From Ferrovum sp. PN-J185 (lineage in GTDB: Bacteria > Pseudomonadota > Gammaproteobacteria > Burkholderiales > Ferrovaceae), in the NCBI RefSeq assembly GCF_001581925.1, contig NZ_LQZA01000003.1, forward strand, positions 248,001-312,000: DNA of 64,000 nt, read 5' to 3'. This document shows positions 9,063 to 18,206 of this stretch, piece by piece (the stretch's first letter is position 1; each line of letters begins with the position of its first letter). The position numbers and the translations under genes are program-made. The notes beneath the pieces were generated by a model. It searched no databases, was not told where the DNA came from, and worked only from the letters and a program-made list of their open reading frames with translations.

Positions 9063-9830
9063 CTAATATGTTTCGTGTGTTTCAAACCAGTGCCGCACAC
9101 GTTGTAAATCTTCAGCAGTGTCCACCCCAGGTAATGGAGCCTGATCTGTAATTTCCATGGCTATTTTAAAGCCATACCATAACACCCTTAACTGCTCTAA
9201 GCTCTCTGTTAATTCCAAAGTAACCGGTGTTAACTGCTTGTAATGTTTCAAAAAACCTGCGCGATAAGCGTATAACCCCATATGATGCCATGCTTTCATC
9301 GTGTTTGGCAGTGTCTTATTTTGACTATCACGATCAAATGGTATCGCAGAACGACTAAAGTAAAGAGCCTCTTGGCGCTGATTTAAAACCACTTTCACCA
9401 CATTAGGGTTGGTAAAATGAGCGAACTCTACAATAGGATAACAAGCACTACTCATAACACAGTCAGGGCTTTTTATCAGTCTTTCAACCACATTAGCTAT
9501 GACTTTACCCTCTATAAGGGGCTCATCCCCTTGAACGTTAACTATGACCTGATGGTCTTCAAGCTGAAGGAGATCAACCGCCTCAGCCAGCCGATCTGTA
9601 CCAGACAAATGGTTAGCATGAGTCATAACATACTCAAAACCAAACTCTTTTGCAGCTTGAGCAATATCCACATGGTCAGTTGCAATAACCACTCGTTGCG
9701 CACCACTTTCACGAGCCCGAAGAGCACTGTGTATAACTAATGGATAGGGGCCAATCATAGCTAGGGCTTTACGTGGCAATCTTGATGATTGCATACGTGC
9801 AGGAACAATAGCTATAAAACTCTGTGGCAC
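9063..9830 (-). CDS. kdsB: 3-deoxy-manno-octulosonate (KDO) cytidylyltransferase
   Basis: It activates KDO as CMP-KDO for the LPS inner core. The nucleotidyltransferase pattern is evident: IVPARMQSSRLPRKALA at the N-terminus, VIATDH, NVQGDEPL with the metal-binding Asp, and YFSRSAIPFDRD. Length of 255 is typical. The start is GTG at 9830, whose G is the last base of the preceding Trm112 stop codon (TAGTG), implying translational coupling. The gene order lpxK, Trm112, kdsB, adk is a conserved betaproteobacterial operon. Confidence 0.96.
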   Translation of the reverse strand: MPQSFIAIVPARMQSSRLPRKALAMIGPYPLVIHSALRARESGAQRVVIATDHVDIAQAAKEFGFEYVMTHANHLSGTDRLAEAVDLLQLEDHQVIVNVQGDEPLIEGKVIANVVERLIKSPDCVMSSACYPIVEFAHFTNPNVVKVVLNQRQEALYFSRSAIPFDRDSQNKTLPNTMKAWHHMGLYAYRAGFLKHYKQLTPVTLELTESLEQLRVLWYGFKIAMEITDQAPLPGVDTAEDLQRVRHWFETHETY

Positions 9831-10012
9831 TATTTTATATCCTCATCAACAGGGATATCTCTCGCTTCTTGCTGCAACATAACGGGGATATCCTCTTTTA
9901 TAGGATAAGCAAGACGACATGGAGCGCATATCAACTCATCTTTCCCACTCTTTTTAATTAATGGTCCTTTACATAACGGACACACCAAAATTTCCAATAA
10001 TTTAGAATCCAT
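9830..10012 (-). CDS. Trm112/YcaR family small protein
   Basis: A 60-residue protein with four cysteines in two pairs (Cys11, Cys14, Cys29, Cys32) in a VCPLCKGPL ... CAPC arrangement, followed by [12 protein letters not shown], the family hallmark. Trm112 homologues activate methyltransferases in eukaryotes; the bacterial protein between lpxK and kdsB has no firmly established role. Here only Cys pairs compatible with metal binding can be seen. It overlaps the end of lpxK by 11 bases and kdsB by one, so its expression is tied to LPS genes. Confidence 0.92.
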   Translation of the reverse strand: MDSKLLEILVCPLCKGPLIKKSGKDELICAPCRLAYPIKEDIPVMLQQEARDIPVDEDIK

Positions 10013-11018
10013 TATTCTCTCTTAAATGGGTTAATTTGACCTGTAACCATTGATAAAACGGCTCGTCTAATTGAGCGCTAATTTTAAGCATCCACACATT
10101 TTGCGGTGCAAACAAATGACATTTTATCCCATCTTTTTCAGTCATTAATATTTTCTCATCTAGCCACTCTTTAAAGTCATTTTCTTGATAATGATAATGA
10201 TCTTCAAAAATTCGAGTTGCAAAGGGTACCACCCCTATTGAGGCTAAGGTATTTAGAAAACGCTGTGGATTCCCAATGGCACACATTGCGACACATCGTT
10301 CACTAGAAAAAGCATTGATTGGTTGACGCAAATGAGGGTTATTTACATTAATCCAAGTTTCAGGACGCATTGTCATGTTAAATTGCGATTGTCTGTTATC
10401 TAGAAGTGACTCGTTTTCACCATTAATCACAACTGCATCAACAGTGGATAAACGACTTTGTGGTTCACGTAAAGGTCCTGCTGGGAGTAAATAGGTATTA
10501 CCTAACAATCGTTGACCATCAACAACAACAATTTCTAGATTACGCTGTAACGCATAATGTTGTAATCCATCATCTGAAAGAATAATATTTATTTCGGGGT
10601 ATTTTTTGAGTAATTCAACACCAGCTTGATAACGATTTTTGCCAATTGCAACTGGAACAGCTGCTTCTTTAAAAATAAGCAAAGGCTCATCACCAACTAG
10701 GGATGGGCCATCTTCGTGACTCACAACATGAACTTGATTTATTTGACCTTTATAACCACGTGAAATAACCCCAGGGTAATAACCTTGTGTTTTTAACCAA
10801 TTACATAAGGCAATAACTAAAGGCGTTTTTCCAGTACCACCAACCGTAATATTACCAACAACTATCACCGGCACAGGGAGCGAGGAAATTGGTAAAAAGT
10901 GTTTTTTATAAAGCCAACGTCTAATTGTAATAACCAAAAAAAATAATCCACTTAATGGTATTAATAACCAGCTTACGTGTTGACTGTACCACTTATCAAT
11001 TATCTTCTGGCTTACCAT
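10002..11018 (-). CDS. lpxK: Tetraacyldisaccharide 4'-kinase
   Basis: It phosphorylates the lipid A precursor at the 4' position on the inner face of the membrane. An N-terminal hydrophobic segment (about 15-33, with [15 protein letters not shown]) anchors it. The P-loop is [12 protein letters not shown] (55-66), followed by VISRGYKG and [10 protein letters not shown], all family marks. The 338-residue length is normal. It starts one base past the stop of the ExbD gene, in the exbB-exbD-lpxK operon. Nothing unusual was noted. Confidence 0.95.
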   Translation of the reverse strand: MVSQKIIDKWYSQHVSWLLIPLSGLFFLVITIRRWLYKKHFLPISSLPVPVIVVGNITVGGTGKTPLVIALCNWLKTQGYYPGVISRGYKGQINQVHVVSHEDGPSLVGDEPLLIFKEAAVPVAIGKNRYQAGVELLKKYPEINIILSDDGLQHYALQRNLEIVVVDGQRLLGNTYLLPAGPLREPQSRLSTVDAVVINGENESLLDNRQSQFNMTMRPETWINVNNPHLRQPINAFSSERCVAMCAIGNPQRFLNTLASIGVVPFATRIFEDHYHYQENDFKEWLDEKILMTEKDGIKCHLFAPQNVWMLKISAQLDEPFYQWLQVKLTHLRENNGF

Positions 11019-11019
11019 G

Positions 11020-11439
11020 TCAATGATTAGAATCCTCAGTAACCAAAGTAAAGTGATTAAATCCTATTTGCTGAAAATCACTCACAATCTCCATCACTTT
11101 GCCGTGTGATAAATTTTTGTCAGCTCGAATAATAACGTAAGTGTTCGTCTTATTATTTAAATGATTTACTACTAAATTAGATAATTGAGAAAGATTGTTT
11201 GACCAGAGATGGTGATCAACACTAACCATACCTTGCTGATCCATGTCGACTTCAATCACTTGATCTTTGGTTAATTCATTATTTTTAGTGCTGCCTAATG
11301 GTAAGTTAATATTCAACCCATGTTGATGTACAAATGTGCTAGAAACCATTAAAAAGATCAAAATAACCAACAGGATATCAATCATTGGAATCAAATTAAT
11401 TTCGGGATCTTCCCGACGTTGCCCTCTACGAAAGTCCAT
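11020..11439 (-). CDS. ExbD/TolR family biopolymer transport protein
   Basis: A 139-residue inner-membrane protein with one N-terminal membrane helix (about 15-36: INLIPMIDILLVILIFLMVSS). Its Asp (about 22) is the conserved proton-pathway acid. The helix is followed by a periplasmic domain ending in HFTLVTED. With the neighbouring ExbB/TolQ protein it forms a proton-driven motor powering TonB or Tol systems. The gene overlaps the upstream exbB-like gene by 14 bases and is immediately followed by lpxK. Location next to lpxK is typical of the ExbD paralogue, not the tol operon. Confidence 0.9.
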   Translation of the reverse strand: MDFRRGQRREDPEINLIPMIDILLVILIFLMVSSTFVHQHGLNINLPLGSTKNNELTKDQVIEVDMDQQGMVSVDHHLWSNNLSQLSNLVVNHLNNKTNTYVIIRADKNLSHGKVMEIVSDFQQIGFNHFTLVTEDSNH

Positions 11440-12040
11440 GATCTTGGTTTAGTGTGAGTTCATCCACAAGTTGAATGGCTTGCTGTTCCATTTCAACAGC
11501 GAAAAAATCAATACGAGATCGGTAAAAACGATAAAAAATCATACTAGGAATCGCTACAATCAGTCCTAAAGCTGTGTTGTACAAGGCAACTGAAATACCT
11601 CTAGCTAACTGATCTGCATGAGAGGCAATGGAATTGTCTTGACCAAACAAAATAATCATCCCCACAACCGTTCCCAACAAACCTAGCAGTGGACTAACCG
11701 TAGCAATAGTGCCTAAGGTAGGTAAGTTTTTTTCTAGTCGAACCACCATACTTCTGCCACGCTCTTCTATCGCCTCTTTCATGAGTTCTCTACTTGACTG
11801 GCGATATTTGATAGCAGTAGCCAATACCGCTCCTAGTGCGGAAGATTGGCTGATAATAGTTAACTTATCAGCGCCCAATTGGTTTGTTCTCTCTAATTGG
11901 ATCATTTCCTCCAGCAATCCTTTGGGGCACACTGAAGTGGTTCTGAGAGCTAACGCTCGATCGATAATGATAGCCAAACTAATTACTGAGGCCACCAACA
12001 ACAATAAACTGGGCCAGCCAGTTTCACTTAATAATTGCAT
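11426..12040 (-). CDS. MotA/TolQ/ExbB family proton channel protein
   Basis: A 204-residue protein with three membrane spans: one near residues 10-28, and two in the conserved C-terminal half around VSPLLGLLGTVVGMIILF and ISVALYNTALGLIVAIPSMIFY. The second pair contains the family's Thr and Gly/Pro-rich signature. It pairs with the overlapping ExbD-type gene to form a proton channel. It is the first gene of the exbB-exbD-lpxK-Trm112-kdsB-adk-pfp series, and its promoter must lie in the 250-base gap before xseA. Confidence 0.92.
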   Translation of the reverse strand: MQLLSETGWPSLLLLVASVISLAIIIDRALALRTTSVCPKGLLEEMIQLERTNQLGADKLTIISQSSALGAVLATAIKYRQSSRELMKEAIEERGRSMVVRLEKNLPTLGTIATVSPLLGLLGTVVGMIILFGQDNSIASHADQLARGISVALYNTALGLIVAIPSMIFYRFYRSRIDFFAVEMEQQAIQLVDELTLNQDHGLS

Positions 12041-12115
12041 TACACACCTGGAACTATAAGGATAAAATATACTACTAGTTTAATCGATTACGTTGCTCTT
12101 GGCGACGAATTCAAG

Positions 12116-12149
12116 TTGTCCACAAATTCTGTGGATAAGTTTGTGAACA
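12116..12149. promoter_or_regulatory. Cluster of three DnaA-box-like sequences beside an AT-rich stretch
   Basis: Within 34 bases of the exbB/xseA divergent gap I see TTGTCCACA (12116-12124, one mismatch to TTATCCACA), a perfect box on the opposite strand, TGTGGATAA (12130-12138), and a weaker one, TGTGAACAG (12141-12149 region). They are followed by a very AT-rich stretch (about 12150-12200). This could be a DnaA-dependent regulatory or titration site, or less likely an origin. There is no dnaA or gidA gene nearby. The call rests on visual matching only. Confidence 0.45.
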
Positions 12150-12290
12150 GTTTTTATAAAACTTGTTTAACTTATTAATAAATAATGTTTTTTTCTGGGG
12201 CGAGTAAAATTTAAACAATGTAAATTTATGCGTTTAAAGCTTGACTTTACTAAAACCTCTGTAACCCTAGTAACTGTAACGATTTGTTAA

Positions 12291-13619
12291 ATGGCCCCTA
12301 TAATTAACACTACTTTTGATGACGTTCCCCCACAAACAGCCCAACAGTCTGAGGTTGTAGTAACTGTTTCAGACTTTACAAGTCGATTACAACGCTTATT
12401 AGAAACCGCTGTTCCCATGATGTGGATTCAAGGAGAAATTTCAAATTTTACTGCAGCAAGCTCAGGGCATTGGTATTTTCAAATCAAAGACGAACATGCG
12501 CAAATGAGTTGCGTGATGTTTCGTTTTAAAAATCAAAAAATTGATTGGCTACCTAAAAACGGAATGTCTGTTGAGTTACGCGGTACAACGTCCTATTACG
12601 CGCCAGGTGGAAAAACTCAAATAACTATTGAAAATATGCGCCAAGCAGGATTAGGCAAGCTCTACGAAGCGTTTAATGCATTAAAGAATAAATTAGAAAA
12701 AGAAGGTTTATTTGATCGTTCTATAAAAAAATCACTTCCCAGCCACCCAAAATCAATTGGTATTATTACCTCTCCCATGGCTGCTGCTCTTCAAGATGTG
12801 TTAACCACTCTTAAACGACGAGCACCAGATATTCCTATCATAATTTATCCTACTCGCGTTCAAGGTCAAGGCGCCGCTGGGGAAATTGCTGAAGCGATCA
12901 ACGTCGCTAATAATCGAGATGAATGTGATGTTGTCATACTATGTCGTGGAGGGGGTAGTATTGAAGATTTATGGGCTTATAATGAGGAAACTGTAGCTCG
13001 AGCTATCGCACACTCGCAATTACCCATTATCAGTGGTGTAGGTCATGAAACTGACTTTACTATTGCAGATTTTGTTGCTGATTATAGAGCACCCACTCCT
13101 ACTGCAGCAGCCGAACTGGTGAGCCCAGACCGGCCTCAATTATCAAAACAACTTACTCAAATCCAATTACGTCTTAATCAACAAATTCAACGTATAGTTG
13201 AACGTGAAATAATGAGATTTGATCAACTACGTGACAAATTACCGACCACTTTAAAAATGTGGTTAAAACAGCAGGTTATATTCCTCTCCAGCCTACAACA
13301 AAGACTTGTTCATCCTGGACAGCGGATTAATCACCAAAAAAATCACATTCATCAAATTGATATTCGACTCAATTTAGCGCAACAGAGATTGCTGGAGCGT
13401 TATCAAATAAAACTAAAAAATTTAGAACAATCATTATATTACCTTAATCCACAAAATATCATGGCCAGAGGGTTTGCCATTGTACGTAATCAAAACGGGC
13501 ATATTCTTAGTCGCGCAGGAGACACGCATGTCAATGAATCACTTTCAATTCAATTTAACCAAGGTGAATTAAACGTGTTAGTGACCGATATTAAACAAAA
13601 CATTAAAAGTGACAAGTGA
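12291..13619 (+). CDS. xseA: Exodeoxyribonuclease VII large subunit
   Basis: With XseB it degrades single-stranded DNA to acid-soluble oligonucleotides. An N-terminal OB-fold (about 25-125, with MWIQGEISNFTAASSGHWYF) is followed by the catalytic domain containing IGIITSPMAAALQDVL, RGGGSIEDLWAYN and GVGHETDFTIADF, all conserved in the family. A long coiled-coil region then occupies about residues 285-390, and the C-terminal GFAIV segment closes the protein. Length of 442 is usual. It is divergent from the exbB operon and its end overlaps miaA by 17 bases. Confidence 0.96.
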   Translation: MAPIINTTFDDVPPQTAQQSEVVVTVSDFTSRLQRLLETAVPMMWIQGEISNFTAASSGHWYFQIKDEHAQMSCVMFRFKNQKIDWLPKNGMSVELRGTTSYYAPGGKTQITIENMRQAGLGKLYEAFNALKNKLEKEGLFDRSIKKSLPSHPKSIGIITSPMAAALQDVLTTLKRRAPDIPIIIYPTRVQGQGAAGEIAEAINVANNRDECDVVILCRGGGSIEDLWAYNEETVARAIAHSQLPIISGVGHETDFTIADFVADYRAPTPTAAAELVSPDRPQLSKQLTQIQLRLNQQIQRIVEREIMRFDQLRDKLPTTLKMWLKQQVIFLSSLQQRLVHPGQRINHQKNHIHQIDIRLNLAQQRLLERYQIKLKNLEQSLYYLNPQNIMARGFAIVRNQNGHILSRAGDTHVNESLSIQFNQGELNVLVTDIKQNIKSDK

Positions 13620-14547
13620 CATACTGTTGTACTGACTGAAATAAAAGCTCTTTTGTGTCACTTTGATACGGATCAAAGCTCTCTAAGTTAGACCAACTTC
13701 TCAACCATGTTAATTGCCGTTTTGCCAATTGCCTGGTAGCGTAAACACCGGATTCCATCATTTTATTAAAATCATATTCGCCTTCTAAATATTGCCACAT
13801 TTGGCGATAACCAACACAACGCATTGACGGTAGTTCAGGCACTAATTGAAAACGATTCCTAAGGTCTTTTAATTCATTTTCTAGACCTTGTTCAATCATT
13901 ATTTTAAAACGTAACTCAATATTATGATGTAATCGTGCTCTATCTTGAGGAATTAACGCCAAAGAAAGTACAGGTCCTTGCCAATAACGCTTTTGTTGGT
14001 CTTGATGAAAAGAAGAAAGAGGTTGGCCGGTCAGTATATAGACCTCCAGGGCTCGCTGAATGCGTTGAGAATCGTTCTCTTTCAGTCGCGTAGCAGTTTC
14101 ATAATCCACAGCCATCAAACGTTGGTGCATATGTGGCCAGCCCAATTCAAGTGCTTCTTTATCAAGTTGCTCTCTTATTTCTTGATTAGCCGAGGGTAAC
14201 TCATTAAAACCAAATAATAAGGCTTTAAAATACAACATGGTGCCACCTACAAGGATAGGAACTTTTCCGCGCCTCACTATTTCATTCACATAATTAGATG
14301 CATCTAATGCAAATTGGTGGGCTGAGTAACGCTGATCAGGATTGATGATATCAATTAAATGGTGAGGTATTTCCTGCTGGATCGTTAAACTAGGCTTTGC
14401 AGTACCAATATCCATGTGACGATAAATTGTTGCTGAATCGACAGAAATAATCTCTCCATTAAACTGCCTAGCAAGCATTAAAGCCAAGTCACTTTTTCCT
14501 GAAGCGGTAGGCCCCATTAAACATACAATCGGAGGATTCATCCTCAT
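13603..14547 (-). CDS. miaA: tRNA dimethylallyltransferase
   Basis: It adds a dimethylallyl group to A37 of tRNAs reading UNN codons. The P-loop GPTASGKSDLA, then SVDSATIYRHMDIGTAKPS, HHLIDI, and LVGGTMLYFKALL identify it. Length (about 314) is normal. The start ATG at 14547 overlaps the mutL stop as ATGA, a translational-coupling arrangement; an alternative ATG lies six bases downstream. mutL-miaA adjacency is widely conserved. The 3' end overlaps the convergent xseA gene. Confidence 0.96.
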   Translation of the reverse strand: MRMNPPIVCLMGPTASGKSDLALMLARQFNGEIISVDSATIYRHMDIGTAKPSLTIQQEIPHHLIDIINPDQRYSAHQFALDASNYVNEIVRRGKVPILVGGTMLYFKALLFGFNELPSANQEIREQLDKEALELGWPHMHQRLMAVDYETATRLKENDSQRIQRALEVYILTGQPLSSFHQDQQKRYWQGPVLSLALIPQDRARLHHNIELRFKIMIEQGLENELKDLRNRFQLVPELPSMRCVGYRQMWQYLEGEYDFNKMMESGVYATRQLAKRQLTWLRSWSNLESFDPYQSDTKELLFQSVQQYVTCHF

Positions 14548-16316
14548 TGACCCCGTAAAAACCATTGATCTATCTCAGACAACCCAACTTGCCGCCAAGT
14601 TGGGCGTCCATGATTACATTGATCAGTTCGGTCAATTAACTCCATATCACGCAACAGAGCATTCATCTCTGTGACGGTTAATTGTCGATGTGCACGGACA
14701 GCAGCGTGACATGCAAAGGTAGATAACAATTGATTGTGTTTTTCATCAAGTAGCCTTGATGAGCCATATTGAAGTAATTCCCCAATTAGATCTCTTGCAA
14801 TCTGCTCTAGATCCCCTTTTGCAAGCAAAACAGGTACACTTCTTAAAGCCAATATATCAGGACCTACAACACTTAGCTCAAAGCCTACTTGATTCAATAC
14901 CTCTTGATTTTCATGAACCAAATTCAATGCTATTGGATCCACTCTAAAGGTCACCGGTATCAATAACTGTTGCTTTTGAATAACCTGATTTTTTATTGCC
15001 AACTTTAATTGTTCATACAAAATCCGTTCATGTGCAGCGTGCATATCCACAATGACTAATCCCTGCTCATTTTGTGACAGGATATAGATACCATGTAACT
15101 GGGCAATAGCAAACCCTAACGGATAGGAAAACGCATTGATATCTCTACTTTCTTGATCACGCTCCATCCCTTGAGTGGGCTTCAAAGAATTCAAAGACAT
15201 TGATTGCCCAAAACCAAACTGATTTAAGCTACTTACTGATCTAGTGGAGTCAATAGGTAGTGAATTTTGTAGTACTGGATAGTTATTTTGATGTGTTACA
15301 GAAGAACTGACGTCTACTGATTGACTGGGATTTGTCTTATCCAATGTTTTGGATAACCCATGAAATACCAACTGATGTATCGTTTGAGGCTCACGAAATC
15401 GTACCTCTGTTTTGGCTGGATGCACATTCACATCAACCAAATCAAAAGGACAAGTAATAAACAAAGCAACAACAGGAAATCGTTGATGATGAAGAACATC
15501 TTGATAAGCCTGCCTTAGAGCATGGCTAATCAACTTATCACGTACAAAACGACCATTCACATATACATATTGGGACTCTCGATTACTACTACTGTAGGTG
15601 GGGCGACTTATCCATCCTTCGATTCTTACTCCACCTGCTTGTTCATCGACCGTTAAAGCCCCTTTTATAAATTCCTCACCAAATAATGCTTTCAAACGCA
15701 GTTGATGCGTTGCTTGCGGCCAGTGTCGAAGTGCTTTGCCATTATGGCTTAGTCTGAACTCAATGTCTGGATGGCTTAAAGCCATGCGCTTTAATACTTC
15801 ATCACAATGAGCAAATTCAGTATTCGATGACTTTAAAAATTTGCGTCGCGCTGGAGTTTCAGAAAACAGTTCATCAACGACAATAGAGGTACCAATCGAC
15901 CTTGCTGCAGGAATTACCTCAGTCATACGACCTGCTCTACTTTGAACGCGATAGCCATGACTTGCGTGTTGTTCTCGGGTGATAATTGTTACCGTTGCAA
16001 CTGAAGCCATACTAGCTAGTGCTTCACCTCTAAAACCTAGACTTTCCACTGACTGCAAATCATTTAAGTTACTAATCTTACTGGTTGCATGAGGGGTCAA
16101 AGCAAGAGCTAAATCTTCATGAAAAATCCCTATTCCATCATCGATCACTTCAATTTTTGAAATTCCACCATCGATCAAACTAATCTCTATGTGACGTGCC
16201 CCTGCGTCAATACTGTTTTCAACTAATTCTTTTAAAGCTGAAGCTGGTCTTTCAATGACTTCTCCAGCAGCAATTTGGGCAATTAATACCCGATCTAGGG
16301 AATGTATTCTTGTCAT
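14544..16316 (-). CDS. mutL: DNA mismatch repair protein MutL
   Basis: It couples MutS mismatch recognition to downstream repair. The GHKL ATPase motifs are all present in the N-terminal third: ELVENSIDAGA, IDDGIGI, HATSKI and GFRGEALASMASV. They are followed by the NVHPAKTEVRF segment of the transducer domain, a variable linker (about 325-400), and the C-terminal dimerisation domain with DMHAAHERILYE. The C-terminus lacks the DQHAx2Ex4E endonuclease motif and ends CNHGRPTW, so its nuclease status should not be assumed. Length of 590 is typical. It lies 9 bases downstream of amiC. Confidence 0.96.
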   Translation of the reverse strand: MTRIHSLDRVLIAQIAAGEVIERPASALKELVENSIDAGARHIEISLIDGGISKIEVIDDGIGIFHEDLALALTPHATSKISNLNDLQSVESLGFRGEALASMASVATVTIITREQHASHGYRVQSRAGRMTEVIPAARSIGTSIVVDELFSETPARRKFLKSSNTEFAHCDEVLKRMALSHPDIEFRLSHNGKALRHWPQATHQLRLKALFGEEFIKGALTVDEQAGGVRIEGWISRPTYSSSNRESQYVYVNGRFVRDKLISHALRQAYQDVLHHQRFPVVALFITCPFDLVDVNVHPAKTEVRFREPQTIHQLVFHGLSKTLDKTNPSQSVDVSSSVTHQNNYPVLQNSLPIDSTRSVSSLNQFGFGQSMSLNSLKPTQGMERDQESRDINAFSYPLGFAIAQLHGIYILSQNEQGLVIVDMHAAHERILYEQLKLAIKNQVIQKQQLLIPVTFRVDPIALNLVHENQEVLNQVGFELSVVGPDILALRSVPVLLAKGDLEQIARDLIGELLQYGSSRLLDEKHNQLLSTFACHAAVRAHRQLTVTEMNALLRDMELIDRTDQCNHGRPTWRQVGLSEIDQWFLRGQ

Positions 16317-16325
16317 TACGTAAAT

Positions 16326-17729
16326 TTATCTGGTTCCCAACACAGTATTGTTCTGTGCTGGGGGATTGTTGGCTAAGTAGGTTTTAATTCCCTTTAAAAT
16401 AGCATGAGCCAATTGATCTTGGTAGTCGGAATCGACTAGGCGTTGTTCTTCTGTGGGATTAGTAATAAATGCTGTTTCTACGAGTATAGAAGGAATATCT
16501 GGTGATTTTAATACAGCAAACCCTGCTTGTTCAACTCGACCACGATGCAAGTCATTAACTTGATGTAGTTGAGTTAAGACAGACTGAGCCAGCTTTAAAC
16601 TATCATTGATGGTGGCTGTTTGAGATAAATCAAATAAAGTTTGAGCCAAATAAGGATCTTTATGGTTTAAATCTACCCCACCAATCAGATCTGCATTGTT
16701 TTCGTGCTGAGCAAGCCATTTGGCTGCAACAGAGGTTGCTCCCTTTTCAGACAACGCAAACACGGAAGACCCTTTTGCATCCTCAGTAACATAAGCATCA
16801 GCATGAATTGATACAAACATATCAGCATGTAATCGCCGTGCTTTTGCAGTCCTTCCTTGAAGAGGAATGAAGTAATCACCGTCACGAATTAATACAGCAC
16901 GAAGAGATGGATCCTCATTAATTAATGCACTCAAATGCTTTGCTATAGCCAAGGTAACGTCTTTTTCGTTATGTCCGCCATGGCCATGGGCACCTGGATC
17001 TTCTCCTCCATGTCCCGCATCAACAGCTATCAAAAAATCATGCTTTGCAGTAATGGGATGTGAAGCTGGTGTAGATACTATTGGTTTGGACACAGCATCA
17101 TTTTCAATTACAGCCTTACTGGGTGCAGAAGTTGTTTGATCAGATAAAGAAGCATTATTAACTGGATTGCTTAACAAGTTTGACTTGTTGTTTTGCGCCA
17201 AATCACTTTGTTTATCTTGTTGATTATTAACTGTAACTTGATTAGAGGAAGGTTTAGTTACAGGTTCTTGTTTTGCTAAAAAACTCATTAACGGATCATT
17301 GGGATTAACAGGATAAAGATCTAACATATATCGGTATCCATAATTGGCCACCGGATCTAATAATACAGAGCTTGCCTTAACAGGCACTTTTAGATCAAAC
17401 ACAACTCTTACCGTTGTGGGGTTGAAATGTCCAATTCTAATCGCCTTAATATAAGGATCAGTAGCAGATAAATGTTCGCTCAAAGAACGTAATATTTTTA
17501 AATCATTTACTTGGGAAAGATCTAAAACCAAACGATCTGGATTAGCTACAGTAAAGAATTTTGCCTCAATGGCGTTCTTAGACTCCAGAGTAACACGAGT
17601 GTAATCTTCCGCTGGCCAAATTCGAGCCGCGGCAACAGTGATCTCTTGGGCAAAAACAAAACTTGGGATCCAACAGGAAACCAGAAAGAGAATTAAAGCC
17701 AACCAAGTTTTTGCCATTTTTCTAAGCAT
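16326..17729 (-). CDS. amiC: N-acetylmuramoyl-L-alanine amidase with AMIN domain (AmiC type)
   Basis: A periplasmic zinc amidase that splits septal peptidoglycan during cell separation. A signal peptide occupies residues 1 to about 28 (ending SFVFA). An AMIN targeting domain follows (about 30-135), then a low-complexity Asn/Gln/Ser/Thr linker (about 150-220), then the Amidase_3 domain with AVDAGHGGEDPGAHG, the Glu in NEKDVTLA, SIHADAY and the catalytic Glu in VETAFITNPTEE. Length of 467 fits. The start overlaps the tsaE 3' end by 37 bases. The tsaE-amiC-mutL-miaA order is conserved in proteobacteria. Confidence 0.95.
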   Translation of the reverse strand: MLRKMAKTWLALILFLVSCWIPSFVFAQEITVAAARIWPAEDYTRVTLESKNAIEAKFFTVANPDRLVLDLSQVNDLKILRSLSEHLSATDPYIKAIRIGHFNPTTVRVVFDLKVPVKASSVLLDPVANYGYRYMLDLYPVNPNDPLMSFLAKQEPVTKPSSNQVTVNNQQDKQSDLAQNNKSNLLSNPVNNASLSDQTTSAPSKAVIENDAVSKPIVSTPASHPITAKHDFLIAVDAGHGGEDPGAHGHGGHNEKDVTLAIAKHLSALINEDPSLRAVLIRDGDYFIPLQGRTAKARRLHADMFVSIHADAYVTEDAKGSSVFALSEKGATSVAAKWLAQHENNADLIGGVDLNHKDPYLAQTLFDLSQTATINDSLKLAQSVLTQLHQVNDLHRGRVEQAGFAVLKSPDIPSILVETAFITNPTEEQRLVDSDYQDQLAHAILKGIKTYLANNPPAQNNTVLGTR

Positions 17730-18175
17730 AAACCACCCGCCTCCGACAGCGCTACAACAGTAAATTCTCTTTTATCAGCTAAGATTTTGATTTTAATACC
17801 TATATCTACGGATGGTAGCCATCCTTGTGCTTTTTCAGGCCATTCAACAAAACACACAACGCTACCACCAAAATTTTCTCTAAAACCTGAATCTTCAAGT
17901 TCATTTTTATCATAGATTCGATAAAAATCAAAGTGATAGAAGTATAACCTCGAAAGAGAATAGGTTTCAAGTATAGGATATGTAGGACTTTTCACTCGTC
18001 CCAAATACCCCAACCCCTGTAGTACGCCACGAGTTAGAGTGGTTTTCCCTGCACCCAACTCACCTTCAAGGGTAACCACTAAGCCTGGGTACAAAAAATC
18101 AGAGAAACGCCTTCCCCAACTCAAAGTTGCTTCTTCGTTTTGCAAAATCCAGGTATGCGTAACAGGATTTGACAT
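17693..18175 (-). CDS. tsaE: tRNA threonylcarbamoyladenosine biosynthesis ATPase TsaE
   Basis: An ATPase that assists TsaB/TsaD in making t6A37 in tRNA. It shows a Walker A GELGAGKTTLTRG and the SPTYPILETY and FYHFDFYRI segments characteristic of the family, with WPEKAQGWLP near the C-terminal part. I chose ATG 18175 (MSNPVTHTW), preceded by GAGG with good spacing; the open frame extends seven codons further without a better site. The 160-residue length is normal. Divergent from queG across 31 bases. Confidence 0.95.
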   Translation of the reverse strand: MSNPVTHTWILQNEEATLSWGRRFSDFLYPGLVVTLEGELGAGKTTLTRGVLQGLGYLGRVKSPTYPILETYSLSRLYFYHFDFYRIYDKNELEDSGFRENFGGSVVCFVEWPEKAQGWLPSVDIGIKIKILADKREFTVVALSEAGGLCLEKWQKLGWL

Positions 18176-18206
18176 TAAAATAGTCCTCAATAACACTTAA
18201 ACAAAT

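Noticed and set aside
9417-9740. Open frame of 107 codons antisense to kdsB
   Set aside because: Fully contained in kdsB, with no supporting context.
12150-12290. Chromosomal origin as a confident call
   Set aside because: Only one DnaA box is perfect, no replication genes are nearby, and AT-rich gaps are common in this genome.
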